39,931 nt of DNA from the NCBI GenBank assembly GCA_937930695.1, contig CALHCB010000202.1, positions 1 through 39,931 of the forward strand. The letters are read 5' to 3'. The DNA comes from an uncultured Acidimicrobiales bacterium. GTDB lineage: Bacteria > Actinomycetota > Acidimicrobiia > Acidimicrobiales > SZUA-35. The notes below the pieces were generated by a model. The model ran no database searches. It saw only the letters and a program-made list of their open reading frames with translations, and had not been told where the DNA came from. Of this stretch, positions 1 to 7,256 are shown piece by piece; position 1 is the first letter of the stretch, and the number at the start of each line of letters is the position of its first letter. The translations under genes and the position numbers were made by a program.

Positions 1-960
1 CGTCAGATCGATGGCATCGGCGGTGCACACCCACTCACCTCGAAGGTTGCCGTCGTCTCAGCGTCGGCCGACCCCGACACCGATCTCGACTACCTATTTC
101 TCCAGGTGGGCATCGACGATGCGCTCATAAGCGACCGCCAGAACTGCGGCAATCTCTTGGCAGGAGTCGGTCCGTTTGCCGTGGAACGAGGGCTGGCCGC
201 CGTCCCCGTCGACGGGTCAGAGGTCACGCTTCGCATCCGCATGGTCAATACGGACTCAATCGCAACTGCCACGTTTACCGTCATCGGTGGTCGTCCGGTG
301 TACGAGGGGGACACAGCCATTTCTGGAGTCCCCGGCACCGCTGCCGCCGTCCACCTTGACTTCGAAGGTCTCGCCGGCAGCTCGACCGGATCGTTGCTCC
401 CCACAGGCACTCCGCGCGACATAGTCGAGGGCATCGCTTGCACGCTGATCGACAATGGGATGCCGGTCGTCGTGATGCGAGCTGATGCGCTCGACATCCG
501 CGGTGATGAAGCCTGCGCAGAGCTCGAAACCAATGCTGCGTTGCGTTCGAAACTCGAGGACGTCCGATTGGCTGCAGGCGAGCTGATGAATCTTGGTGAC
601 GTCAGCGAGACCACGGTGCCAAAACTGACCATGGTGTCCGCACCACTGGCTGGTGGCGACCTGTGCACTCGAACGTTTATTCCACACCGGTGCCACGATG
701 CGATCGGCGTGCTCGGTGCCGTGTCGGTTGCAACTGCCGCCTTGCTCCCCGGCTCACCTGCCAACGACTTGTTCACGGCTGGCCCCGGCGGCGAACGATC
801 AGACACGTTCGTGCTCGAGCACCCGACGGGCAGCTTCGAAGCAGCGATCACCATTCGCACCGACGGAGGTGCGGTCCTGGTCGAGCGGGCGGGAATCGTC
901 CGCACGACTCGCAAACTGATGGACGGGGTCGTCTTCCCTCGAGCCGGCCAAGAGAAGTAG
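1..960 (+). CDS. PrpF-family isomerase, probable 4-oxalomesaconate tautomerase (5' end missing)
   Basis: The reading frame is open from the first base of the window, so the gene starts upstream; 319 residues are present, against about 360 for PrpF/GalD proteins. Family signatures are the opening QIDGIGGAHPLTSKVAVVS (codons 2-20) and DRQNCGNLLAGVGPFAVE around codons 45-62, where the NCGN cysteine (codon 49) is the active-site type residue of the diaminopimelate-epimerase fold. A second conserved block, GGERSDTFVLEHPTG, lies near the C-terminus. PrpF proteins isomerise aconitate-like acids; GalD members interconvert keto and enol forms of 4-oxalomesaconate. The next gene, 9 nt downstream, is a LigI-type lactonase whose product is 4-oxalomesaconate, so the GalD-type role is the better inference. 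A methylcitrate-cycle PrpF role is the alternative; no prpC/prpD/acnD lies in view. Confidence 0.85.
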   Translation, partial: RQIDGIGGAHPLTSKVAVVSASADPDTDLDYLFLQVGIDDALISDRQNCGNLLAGVGPFAVERGLAAVPVDGSEVTLRIRMVNTDSIATATFTVIGGRPVYEGDTAISGVPGTAAAVHLDFEGLAGSSTGSLLPTGTPRDIVEGIACTLIDNGMPVVVMRADALDIRGDEACAELETNAALRSKLEDVRLAAGELMNLGDVSETTVPKLTMVSAPLAGGDLCTRTFIPHRCHDAIGVLGAVSVATAALLPGSPANDLFTAGPGGERSDTFVLEHPTGSFEAAITIRTDGGAVLVERAGIVRTTRKLMDGVVFPRAGQEK

Positions 961-969
961 TTGCTCCCG

Positions 970-1878
970 ATGGCGACCTTGAACCCACCCCACTCCGAAC
1001 CACTCGTCCCGACAGTTCCCGGCCCGCTGCCAGAGGCATCCCAACCGACCGAGGTCACACTTCCTCCGTTGGCTTGTGATGCCCACTGTCACGTCTTCGG
1101 ACCAGCCGATCAGTTTCCGTTCTCGCCAACACGCACCTACACGCCACCAGACTCCGGCATCGATGCATTTGAGAGGCTTCAGCAGCGGCTCGGGCTATCA
1201 CGTGCTGTCTTCGTCCAGGCCAGCTGCCACGGCACAGACAACTCTGCGATGATCGACGCCATTCAACGCGGTGATGGTCGCTATGCGGGCGTCGCCATGA
1301 TCGACGACAGTTTCACCGACGCCGACTTGGCCCACCTTCACGCCAATCGTGTCCGCGGCATTCGATTCAACTTCGTGGCCCACCTCGGCGGTGCCCCCGA
1401 CCTCGACCGGTTCTGGCGTCTGGTCCGCCGCGTCGAACCGTTCGGGTGGCACGTGGTGCTGCATTTCGATGCCCAAGATCTCCCGCAGTATGCAGACCTC
1501 CTCGATGCACTCCCGATCCCCTACGTCATCGATCACATGGCACGAGTCCCAGCAGCCGACGGCATCGAACAAGAACCGTTCCAACGTTTGCTTCAGCTTG
1601 TGGCCGATGACGAGCGGTGCTGGGTCAAGATTTCCTGCGCCGAGCGGCTCACCCACGGCAAGGTCGCGCCGTTCGACGACGTGATTCCGTTTGCCCAGGC
1701 TCTCGTTGCTGCGGCACCCGAGCGCGTGCTGTGGGGAACCGACTGGCCCCATCCGAATATGGCGGTGATGCCCGATGAGGGCGCTCTCACCAACCTTCTC
1801 GCGGCCTATGTCCCCGACGTTGGCCTGCGGAACCGAATCTTGGTCGACAACCCACAGGCGCTCTACGACTTCGGTTGA
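970..1878 (+). CDS. ligI: Amidohydrolase, probable 2-pyrone-4,6-dicarboxylate lactonase
   Basis: A 302-residue TIM-barrel amidohydrolase of the COG3618 group. It shows the HxH metal-type motif DAHCHVFG (His39, His41), FVQASCHGTDN, IRFNFVAHLGG, a central HFDAQDLPQYADLL strand, YVIDHMARVP, and the terminal barrel motif RVLWGTDWPHPN with the catalytic Asp. LigI hydrolyses 2-pyrone-4,6-dicarboxylate to 4-oxalomesaconate in protocatechuate 4,5-cleavage and syringate/gallate catabolism. ATG 970 is preferred over an in-frame TTG at 961 because the GAGAAG at 952-957 is well spaced only for the ATG. It is 9 nt behind the PrpF-family gene and almost certainly co-transcribed with it. Substrate assignment rests on the family plus this pairing; other COG3618 lactonases remain possible. 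Confidence 0.82.
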   Translation: MATLNPPHSEPLVPTVPGPLPEASQPTEVTLPPLACDAHCHVFGPADQFPFSPTRTYTPPDSGIDAFERLQQRLGLSRAVFVQASCHGTDNSAMIDAIQRGDGRYAGVAMIDDSFTDADLAHLHANRVRGIRFNFVAHLGGAPDLDRFWRLVRRVEPFGWHVVLHFDAQDLPQYADLLDALPIPYVIDHMARVPAADGIEQEPFQRLLQLVADDERCWVKISCAERLTHGKVAPFDDVIPFAQALVAAAPERVLWGTDWPHPNMAVMPDEGALTNLLAAYVPDVGLRNRILVDNPQALYDFG

Positions 1879-1879
1879 G

Positions 1880-3103
1880 TCAGCATCCCGAACTGATCCA
1901 ATCGGTAACGACCCAACCATCGCTCGTCTGTTCCACGTAGACAACAGTGATCATTTTGGTTTGCGATGTCGGACCACCGGGCACATCATCGAACGGGATC
2001 CCGTACCCAACAGCACCATCGGACACCATCTCGTGCCACCCCGTTGGGATGAACGTCGTTGCAGCCGGATTCGTATCGAGAAACGTGTCCAACGCCTCCG
2101 CTGACGTGGGGAAGACCTGTGGCTCGACAACCGGCGCCGATTCCGACGGCACTGATTCGTCGTCACACTGGACTGGTTCTGATCTGGGCAGGACGTCGAC
2201 CATCTCACTGGAAGTCACACGCGGACTGAGATCGACGAGGTGCGAACCCCGTGCGTCTCTTGCCGCGAATGAGGCATCCTCTTGTCCGAGCCAGAAGAGA
2301 TCGATCGCATAGCGTCCGATCTCGGTCGCATCCGACGCTTCCATACCGAGAGGGGCCACCTCGACACGTCCGCACTCTGCGGGCAGGTCATCGAGCGGCG
2401 ACGGCCCGCCGAACTCCTCGATGTCGAGCACAGGCCCGATCGCATCGCCCTGGTCAACGTCGAACTCGTTCTGTCGAGTGTCGAGGAACGTCAACCGTTG
2501 TGCGGTCGTTCGGCCATCCGGTCCGATCATGCTGTCGGCGGTGTTGGGGAAGATCCTGTAGTCCGGGGCGTCTCCATAGAGAGCTCGCGGTGCCGGGGGC
2601 CAACTCACCGAGACTCCCGTTCCAGCCGAGTCGGTGAACTCCACAATCAGCCGACCGGAGTCCACTCGACTGCTGGTCGCTGGTTCTGTGCCGGCTGAAA
2701 CGAGCGTGAACCGAGCTGGCAATTCGTTGCCGCATATGGTCGGTGGCATTTGCACTTCGGAAGTCGGCTCTGCCGGAGTCGACGAGGTTGGCGTGTCCGG
2801 AACAGATGCGTCCGACGTCGTGATGGGCGCTGCCGTGATGGGCGCTGTCGTGATGGGCGCTGTCGTTGTGGATTCTGATGCAACGGCATCGATCTGACCT
2901 GATCGACCCACGACCGATGGCACGGCAAAGGCCGCGATGGCCGCCACAGAAGCTGCGATGCCAGCGAACAGCCACCGGCCGGCTCTTGGAGCCCGATGCC
3001 CGGTTGCTGCGGCTCGCGCCCGAACCTCATGTGCAGAGAATGTGACATCCGATTTGGATGCCGCTCTCGCCAGCCGGTCTCGTAGTTCGTCTTCAGTGAT
3101 CAC
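1880..3103 (-). CDS. Membrane-anchored protein coupled to ECF sigma factor, candidate anti-sigma factor
   Basis: The chosen start is GTG at 3103-3101, which overlaps the sigma-factor stop as GTGA (4 nt), a classic translational-coupling arrangement; this gives 407 residues. Visible layout: a short basic cytoplasmic part (residues 1-42), one membrane helix (about 43-66), a Thr/Ser/Pro/Ile linker made of API-TT type repeats (about 75-120), then a roughly 290-residue exported domain. The exported part has only four cysteines (in TICGN, AECGR, PVQCDD and the C-terminal SSGC), an even number suited to disulfides. No HxxxCxxC zinc anti-sigma motif is visible in the cytoplasmic part, which is also short for a canonical anti-sigma domain. 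Function as regulator of the adjacent sigma factor is inferred from gene order and topology only. The exported domain is not recognised. Confidence 0.8.
   Translation of the reverse strand: MITEDELRDRLARAASKSDVTFSAHEVRARAAATGHRAPRAGRWLFAGIAASVAAIAAFAVPSVVGRSGQIDAVASESTTTAPITTAPITAAPITTSDASVPDTPTSSTPAEPTSEVQMPPTICGNELPARFTLVSAGTEPATSSRVDSGRLIVEFTDSAGTGVSVSWPPAPRALYGDAPDYRIFPNTADSMIGPDGRTTAQRLTFLDTRQNEFDVDQGDAIGPVLDIEEFGGPSPLDDLPAECGRVEVAPLGMEASDATEIGRYAIDLFWLGQEDASFAARDARGSHLVDLSPRVTSSEMVDVLPRSEPVQCDDESVPSESAPVVEPQVFPTSAEALDTFLDTNPAATTFIPTGWHEMVSDGAVGYGIPFDDVPGGPTSQTKMITVVYVEQTSDGWVVTDWISSGC
2821..2865. repeat. 15-nt tandem repeat, three copies
   Basis: TGATGGGCGCTGTCG is repeated three times head to tail (2821-2835, 2836-2850, 2851-2865) with one substitution in the first copy. 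It lies inside the candidate anti-sigma gene and encodes the Thr/Ala/Pro/Ile-rich linker just outside the membrane. The 15-nt unit keeps the frame, so copy-number change would only alter linker length. Confidence 0.85.
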
Positions 3104-3591
3104 GTCAGTTCCTTTCTCAGCGCACGAAGACCTCTCGTAATCCACGGCCCCACCGAGCCCGGCTTGCAACCCAGCTGGTCAGCGATCTCATCCGTGCTGA
3201 GACCCGCCCAGAAGCGCAGGACGATCGCCGCCCGATGGTTGAACGGGAGTCGAGCCAGCACGTCGGTCAGCGAGTCCTCGGTTCGAATCGAGACCGCGTC
3301 TCTCGGAAGCATCCGTTCGATGACAAGGCGTCGCGTGCGGGCACGACCAAGGTCACGGCACAGGTTGAGCACCGTGCGATTCAGGTAGGGGCCCGGATCG
3401 TCGATCTCATCCCATCGTTGATAGACCCGCACGAACGCGTCCTGAACGACATCATTTGCTTCCTCCGTTGAGCCAAGGAGCAGGGCAGCTCGTTTGACTT
3501 GCCCTCCCACCTCAACCTGAAAGAAGTCCTCAAAGCTCAACGTCTTGATACTGGTCGCTCCCCGGACGGAATTGCCCACACCTCTCTCCAC
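3100..3591 (-). CDS. ECF-type RNA polymerase sigma factor
   Basis: A 163-residue sigma-70 family protein of the extracytoplasmic-function group. Region 2 is seen as EEANDVVQDAFVRVYQRWDEI followed by PYLNRTVLNLCRD. Region 4 is LARLPFNHRAAIVLRFWAGL, then STDEIADQLGCKPGSVGPWI and RGLRALRKEL, a helix-turn-helix that contacts the -35 element. It resembles the SigE-like family common in actinobacteria. The start is uncertain: GTG 3591 gives the longest frame, but GTG 3579 and TTG near 3552 are alternatives and none has an ideal ribosome binding site. The stop overlaps the start of the downstream membrane protein, which suggests a sigma/anti-sigma pair with co-regulated synthesis. Divergent from the EamA transporter gene, with 91 nt between. 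Confidence 0.92.
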   Translation of the reverse strand: MERGVGNSVRGATSIKTLSFEDFFQVEVGGQVKRAALLLGSTEEANDVVQDAFVRVYQRWDEIDDPGPYLNRTVLNLCRDLGRARTRRLVIERMLPRDAVSIRTEDSLTDVLARLPFNHRAAIVLRFWAGLSTDEIADQLGCKPGSVGPWITRGLRALRKELT

Positions 3592-3651
3592 GAGTCAGCC
3601 TGACATTTCGATACACCCGAACTCTCTTTCACGTCTCGGCCCGGATCTCAG

Positions 3652-3657
3652 TAGGTT
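3652..3657 (+). promoter_or_regulatory. Candidate -10 box upstream of the EamA gene
   Basis: TAGGTT ends 6 nt before G3664, which would then be the transcription start. That G begins a GTG codon, but not in the frame of the transporter (start 3683), so the transporter would have a 19-nt leader. No convincing -35 box. Confidence 0.4.
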
Positions 3658-3663
3658 GCCGAC

Positions 3664-3690
3664 GTGACTCTCCGAGTAGCCCGTGCCTGA
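3664..3690 (+). other. Possible leaderless 8-codon upstream reading frame
   Basis: GTG at the predicted transcription start opens a frame encoding VTLRVARA and ends with TGA at 3688-3690, 5 nt inside the start of the transporter gene. If the transcript begins at 3664 this mini-frame would be translated and end on top of the transporter start, allowing coupling. This is inference from position only. Confidence 0.25.
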
Positions 3691-4558
3691 CACGACCTCA
3701 GACCCGGGATCAGGCGGCATGGCGGCAACGGTCGGAGCCGTCACCTTGATGGGGATCGGCAGCGTCGTCGCCAAGGCATCCGATGTCGCAGGACCGGTGC
3801 TTGCGCTCCATCGGGCGTGGCTTGCAGCACTTGTCTACGTCGGTGTGTTCCTCGTGATGGGTGGCCGCATCAAAGCCGAATCCTTGCGGGCGGCAGCTCC
3901 GGGTGGACTCATCTTCGGGCTCCAGCTCGCCTTCTTCTTCTCCGCGATTCAGCTGACGACGGTGGCCAACGCCACCATGATCATTGCGCTCCAACCAGTT
4001 GCCATTCTCCTGCTCTTCTCCAAACGATTCGACGAACTCGTGACTCGGCGAGAGATCGTGCTGTCGGCCATCGCACTGGTCGGTGTCGCCCTCGTGGTGT
4101 TCGGCTCGTCAGATTCGCCTTCCTGGAGTCCTGGCGGCGATCTGCTCGCGCTCGGCGCCTTGGCGTGCTGGACCCTCTACTTCGTGTTTTCGAAAGAGGC
4201 CCGCAAGACAACGGGCGCCGTCGAATACCAAGGTCTGTCTCTTCTGTTCAGCTCGCTGATCATGGTGCCCGTCGCCCCGCTCTTCTCCGGAACGATCGAT
4301 CCAGGACCCGGCAAGTGGTGGTGGATTCCTGCGATGGTGGCCATCCCGGGCAGCGGTCATCTTCTCTTGAACTGGGCCCACTCCCGGGTCGCCCTCAACA
4401 TGGTGTCCCAACTCACGCTTCTGAGCCCGGTCGTTGCCGTTGCCCTTGCTGCAGCGGTATTGAGCGGCGAGACGCTCAACGCGTTGCAAGTTGTGGGCAT
4501 GGCGACCGTGCTCGGTGCCCTCGCAATGCTGGTGCAGCCCAAGCCTGACCGTTCGTAA
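3683..4558 (+). CDS. EamA/DMT-family membrane transporter
   Basis: A 291-residue integral membrane protein with about ten hydrophobic helices in two repeats of five, the layout of the drug/metabolite transporter superfamily. The EamA hallmarks are visible: VTLMGIGSVVAKASD in the first helix, ATMIIALQPVAILLL in the first repeat, and the mirrored SQLTLLSPVVAVALAAAVL followed by GETLNALQVVGMATVLGAL in the second. These proteins export or import small metabolites such as amino acids; the substrate cannot be told from sequence. GTG 3683 is the start, since upstream in-frame sequence offers no better codon. It converges on the thioredoxin-like gene with only 3 nt between stop codons. Confidence 0.88.
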   Translation: MPDTTSDPGSGGMAATVGAVTLMGIGSVVAKASDVAGPVLALHRAWLAALVYVGVFLVMGGRIKAESLRAAAPGGLIFGLQLAFFFSAIQLTTVANATMIIALQPVAILLLFSKRFDELVTRREIVLSAIALVGVALVVFGSSDSPSWSPGGDLLALGALACWTLYFVFSKEARKTTGAVEYQGLSLLFSSLIMVPVAPLFSGTIDPGPGKWWWIPAMVAIPGSGHLLLNWAHSRVALNMVSQLTLLSPVVAVALAAAVLSGETLNALQVVGMATVLGALAMLVQPKPDRS

Positions 4559-4561
4559 GGC

Positions 4562-5140
4562 TCAGAGCGCGACGAGCGCCTCGACCTTGGACTCGAGTTC
4601 GAGAGGCCCGAGCGAGCCGACATGTCGCTCAACTGCACCGGACTCAGAGATGAACACGATCGACGGTTGGGAGATCACGCCGTAGTTCGACCAGATCGAT
4701 CCCGTGAGGTCCAGAACATGAGGAATGCTCACGACGCTGTTGCTCTCGATCCACTCTCGAATCGTGTCGGGATCGTCGATCCCCGGTATGCCGACGAATT
4801 GCACCTCGTCGCCCCACGTTCGTTCCACGAATGCGACCGCACTCGACTCTTGCACGCATGACATTCAACCTGGGGCCCAGAACCAGAGCACGGTGGGCTT
4901 GCCCTCGAGTGCCTCGAAGTCGAAGCTCGCAAGCTCGATGAGGTTTGCAGCTGGTCGCGTCGTCGTTGTTCGTTCTGCCGCTGAGGTCGCGGTTGTCGCG
5001 GTTGTCGCTGATTCGGCGACTTCGACAACCGACGAATCACTCGACGTTGCTCCGACATCCGTGCCACAGCCAGCAACGACGAGCGCAACTGCCAGCGCAA
5101 TTCCACTGGCCTTGACACGCGAGGATCTGGGTCGGCTCAC
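4562..5140 (-). CDS. Thioredoxin-fold (TlpA-like) lipoprotein with in-frame TGA, candidate selenoprotein
   Basis: Two open stretches in the same frame, 91 and 100 residues, are separated only by TGA at 4865-4867. Read through, they form one complete 192-residue protein: an export signal with lipobox VVAGC (Cys25), a Thr/Ser/Ala-rich linker, then a thioredoxin fold from about residue 68. The TGA falls at residue 92 in LWFWAPG-U-M-S-C, exactly the first Cys of the WAPxCxxC active site, and the resolving Cys95 is intact. Downstream the fold is undamaged, including the cis-proline loop of the type SQPSIVFIS. Such proteins are membrane-anchored thiol reductases or redox carriers outside the cell membrane. 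A SECIS-like hairpin lies 26 nt after the TGA. Starts at GTG 5140. Alternatives are a nonsense mutation, a sequencing error, or two separate peptides from the ATG at 4864; the last would leave a thioredoxin with no active site. No selenium-insertion genes lie in this window. Confidence 0.75.
4828..4845 (-). promoter_or_regulatory. Candidate bacterial SECIS hairpin
   Basis: On the minus strand CGAGTGC-GGTC-GCATTCG forms a 7-bp stem (one G-U pair) with a four-base GGUC loop. The loop begins 26 nt after the in-frame TGA (4865-4867). Known bacterial SECIS elements sit just inside the coding sequence after the UGA, with a short loop that usually has a G in its first positions; the Escherichia coli fdhF loop also contains GGUC. 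Position, stem and loop all fit. SelB binding is inference. Confidence 0.6.
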
Positions 5141-5238
5141 GTTGCGTCCAACACCTCGGCTCCCGAGATCATTCCCCCGGATTCGTCCGTTCGCTCTCCC
5201 ACCGACGGCAACTGGACCACACTGTCAGACTCCGGCTC

Positions 5239-5244
5239 TATCGT
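5239..5244 (+). promoter_or_regulatory. -10 box of leaderless uvrD2-like transcript
   Basis: TATCGT is followed by 6 nt (GGCGGG) and then GTG 5251, so transcription would begin on the start codon. No clear -35 box. Confidence 0.5.
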
Positions 5245-5250
5245 GGCGGG

Positions 5251-7239
5251 GTGGATGCGGATGGCCTTCTCGCCGGACTGAACGAGCGACAACTCGAAGC
5301 GGTGACGACGCCAGGCGGCCCAATCGTCGTGCTGGCCGGGGCGGGTTCTGGCAAGACCCGTGTTCTCACTCGGAGAATCGCATGGCGCATCGCTGAGGGA
5401 CAAACGGACCCTCGCCGCGTCCTGGCCCTCACCTTCACCCGAAAGGCCGCTGGTGAGCTGCGCACGCGCCTACGCGCCTCGGGCCTCCGCGACGACGTGG
5501 TCGCTGGCACGTTCCACGCGATTGCGTTGACCCAATTGCGGGCTCGCTGGAACGAAAAGGGGATCACTCCCCCAACGTTGCTCGATCGCAAGATTCGCTT
5601 CGTGGCACAACTGCTCGGCAATCGCCGTGGCGTCGAGCCTCTCGATGTCGTCAGTGAGCTCGAGTGGGCGCGGGCCAGACTCGTTGCCCCGGACGACTAC
5701 GGAAATGCGGCCGAGTTGGCCGGTCGCACACCGCCGATCCCTGCGGGCGACATGGGCGAGCTGATGGATCTCTATCAGCAGGAAAAGCGACGTCGCCGAT
5801 TGGTCGATTTCGACGATCTCCTCGCCCTCGCGTTGCGAGATCTCACCGCTGATTCGGACTATGCGAACGCGGTTCGTTGGCGACATCGACATATCTATGT
5901 CGATGAGTTTCAAGACGTCAACCCGCTGCAATTCGAACTGCTGAAGGCGTGGCGAGGTGACTCATCTGACCTTTTCGTGGTGGGCGATCCCAATCAGGCC
6001 ATTTATGGCTGGAACGGTGCCGACCCGAATCTGCTCGGTTCATTCGCTCGCCGTGAGCCCACGTCCGTTCTCGTCGATCTCGCCGACAACTATCGATCCA
6101 CGCCCCAGGTGCTCACGATGGCCACTGCCGCCTTGGCAGGAAAGTCAACCGCACTCGTCCCACACCGGTCAGATGGACCAGTCCCAACGCTCAACTCGTT
6201 CCCGAGCGACCTCGCCGAAGCAGCGGCGATCGCTCAGGCGATCAAGACCGCCCACTCCGCTGGTGACAAATGGTCTCGCCAAGCGGTCTTGGTCCGCACC
6301 AATGCCCAACTCGTCCCGATCGAACAGGCACTCAGTGACGAAGGCATCCCTGTTCGGGTGCGGGGTGGGCAAGGACCACTCGCCACCAAGGAAGTGAAGG
6401 ATGAGCTGCGGTCACTCAGCCGACCGGGCATCAACATCGTCCACGCCCTCAGCGAACTCGACGCGAGCCTCGATGATGTTGAGGTCGAGCAGACCACCCA
6501 AGCCATCGAACGCCGACAGAATCTGGCCGCGTTCAGCCGACTGGTGCATGAGTACCTCACGATCGATCCCGAAGCGAGCGGGCCAGGACTCATGGCTTGG
6601 ATCGCCACACTGCAAGCTGGCGAACTCGACGTTGACGGCGACGCGGTCGAACTCGCAACCTTCCATGGGGCCAAGGGCCTTGAATGGGACGTCGTACATG
6701 TGGGCGGCCTCGAGAAGGGCTTCGTTCCCATCAGCTATGCCAAGACGGGCGCCCAACTCGCCGAAGAACAACGTCTGCTCTATGTCGCGGTCACACGGGC
6801 CGAAACAGAACTTCATCTGAGCTGGGCGCTCGAGCGATCTTTCGGAACCAAAACCATGAAGCGCCAGCCGTCGCCGCACCTCGAGCTCCTGCAATCCGCT
6901 ATCTCGCACCTTCAGCGGGGCCATCGTCCGGTCGATTGGAAAGCGAAGATCGATCTCAATCGCGCCACCGTTCGATCCAAGGGCCCGATACCGAAGAAGA
7001 CCGATCGCAATCCTGTCGACGATCCGCTCTTCGAGTCGCTGCGAACATGGCGGCGCGACAAAGCGAAGGCAGCCGACGTACCCGCGTACGTGATCTTCAG
7101 CGATCAGACGCTTCGAGCCATCGCAAAACGCCGGCCTGCATCTCGCTCCCAACTCGCCGGCATGCCAGGCGTCGGTCCCGTCAAACTGGAGCGGTACGCA
7201 ACCGAAGTACTCGAGTTGGTGACCGACTCAGACGACTGA
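5251..7239 (+). CDS. uvrD2: ATP-dependent DNA helicase, UvrD2-like, with HRDC domain
   Basis: A 662-residue superfamily 1A helicase. Motifs in order: Q motif region LNERQLEAVTTPGGP, Walker A AGAGSGKT (residues 29-36), motif Ia LALTFTRKAAGELR, Walker B YVDEFQDVNPLQ, motif III VVGDPNQAIYGWNGA, motif IV NYRSTPQVL, motif V ELATFHGAKGLEWDVVHV, and motif VI LLYVAVTRAE. The last ~75 residues (YVIFSDQTLRAIAKRRP to MPGVGPVKLERYATEVLELV) are an HRDC nucleic-acid-binding domain. This architecture is that of actinobacterial UvrD2, a 3'-5' helicase in DNA repair. The tetracysteine motif described between helicase and HRDC in mycobacterial UvrD2 is not seen here. The start is GTG 5251, supported by a -10 box 6 nt upstream. 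Divergent from the selenoprotein candidate; converges on the dehydrogenase at 7257. Confidence 0.92.
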   Translation: MDADGLLAGLNERQLEAVTTPGGPIVVLAGAGSGKTRVLTRRIAWRIAEGQTDPRRVLALTFTRKAAGELRTRLRASGLRDDVVAGTFHAIALTQLRARWNEKGITPPTLLDRKIRFVAQLLGNRRGVEPLDVVSELEWARARLVAPDDYGNAAELAGRTPPIPAGDMGELMDLYQQEKRRRRLVDFDDLLALALRDLTADSDYANAVRWRHRHIYVDEFQDVNPLQFELLKAWRGDSSDLFVVGDPNQAIYGWNGADPNLLGSFARREPTSVLVDLADNYRSTPQVLTMATAALAGKSTALVPHRSDGPVPTLNSFPSDLAEAAAIAQAIKTAHSAGDKWSRQAVLVRTNAQLVPIEQALSDEGIPVRVRGGQGPLATKEVKDELRSLSRPGINIVHALSELDASLDDVEVEQTTQAIERRQNLAAFSRLVHEYLTIDPEASGPGLMAWIATLQAGELDVDGDAVELATFHGAKGLEWDVVHVGGLEKGFVPISYAKTGAQLAEEQRLLYVAVTRAETELHLSWALERSFGTKTMKRQPSPHLELLQSAISHLQRGHRPVDWKAKIDLNRATVRSKGPIPKKTDRNPVDDPLFESLRTWRRDKAKAADVPAYVIFSDQTLRAIAKRRPASRSQLAGMPGVGPVKLERYATEVLELVTDSDD

Positions 7240-7256
7240 GTCCGCCGCATTCTCGA

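Noticed and set aside
90-1058. A 322-codon minus-strand frame opposite the PrpF-family gene
   Set aside because: Ser/Pro/Arg-rich antisense shadow of a gene with clear family motifs.
3278-3294. GGTTCGAATC, resembling a tRNA T-loop
   Set aside because: It lies inside the ECF sigma coding sequence and no acceptor or anticodon stem can be formed around it.
4562-5140. Two separate genes or a pseudogene at the TGA
   Set aside because: The downstream part alone would be a thioredoxin fold lacking its first strand and half of its active site, and the upstream part alone would end in the middle of the core strand. No sequence decay is visible. Kept only as the fallback if no selenocysteine machinery exists in the genome.
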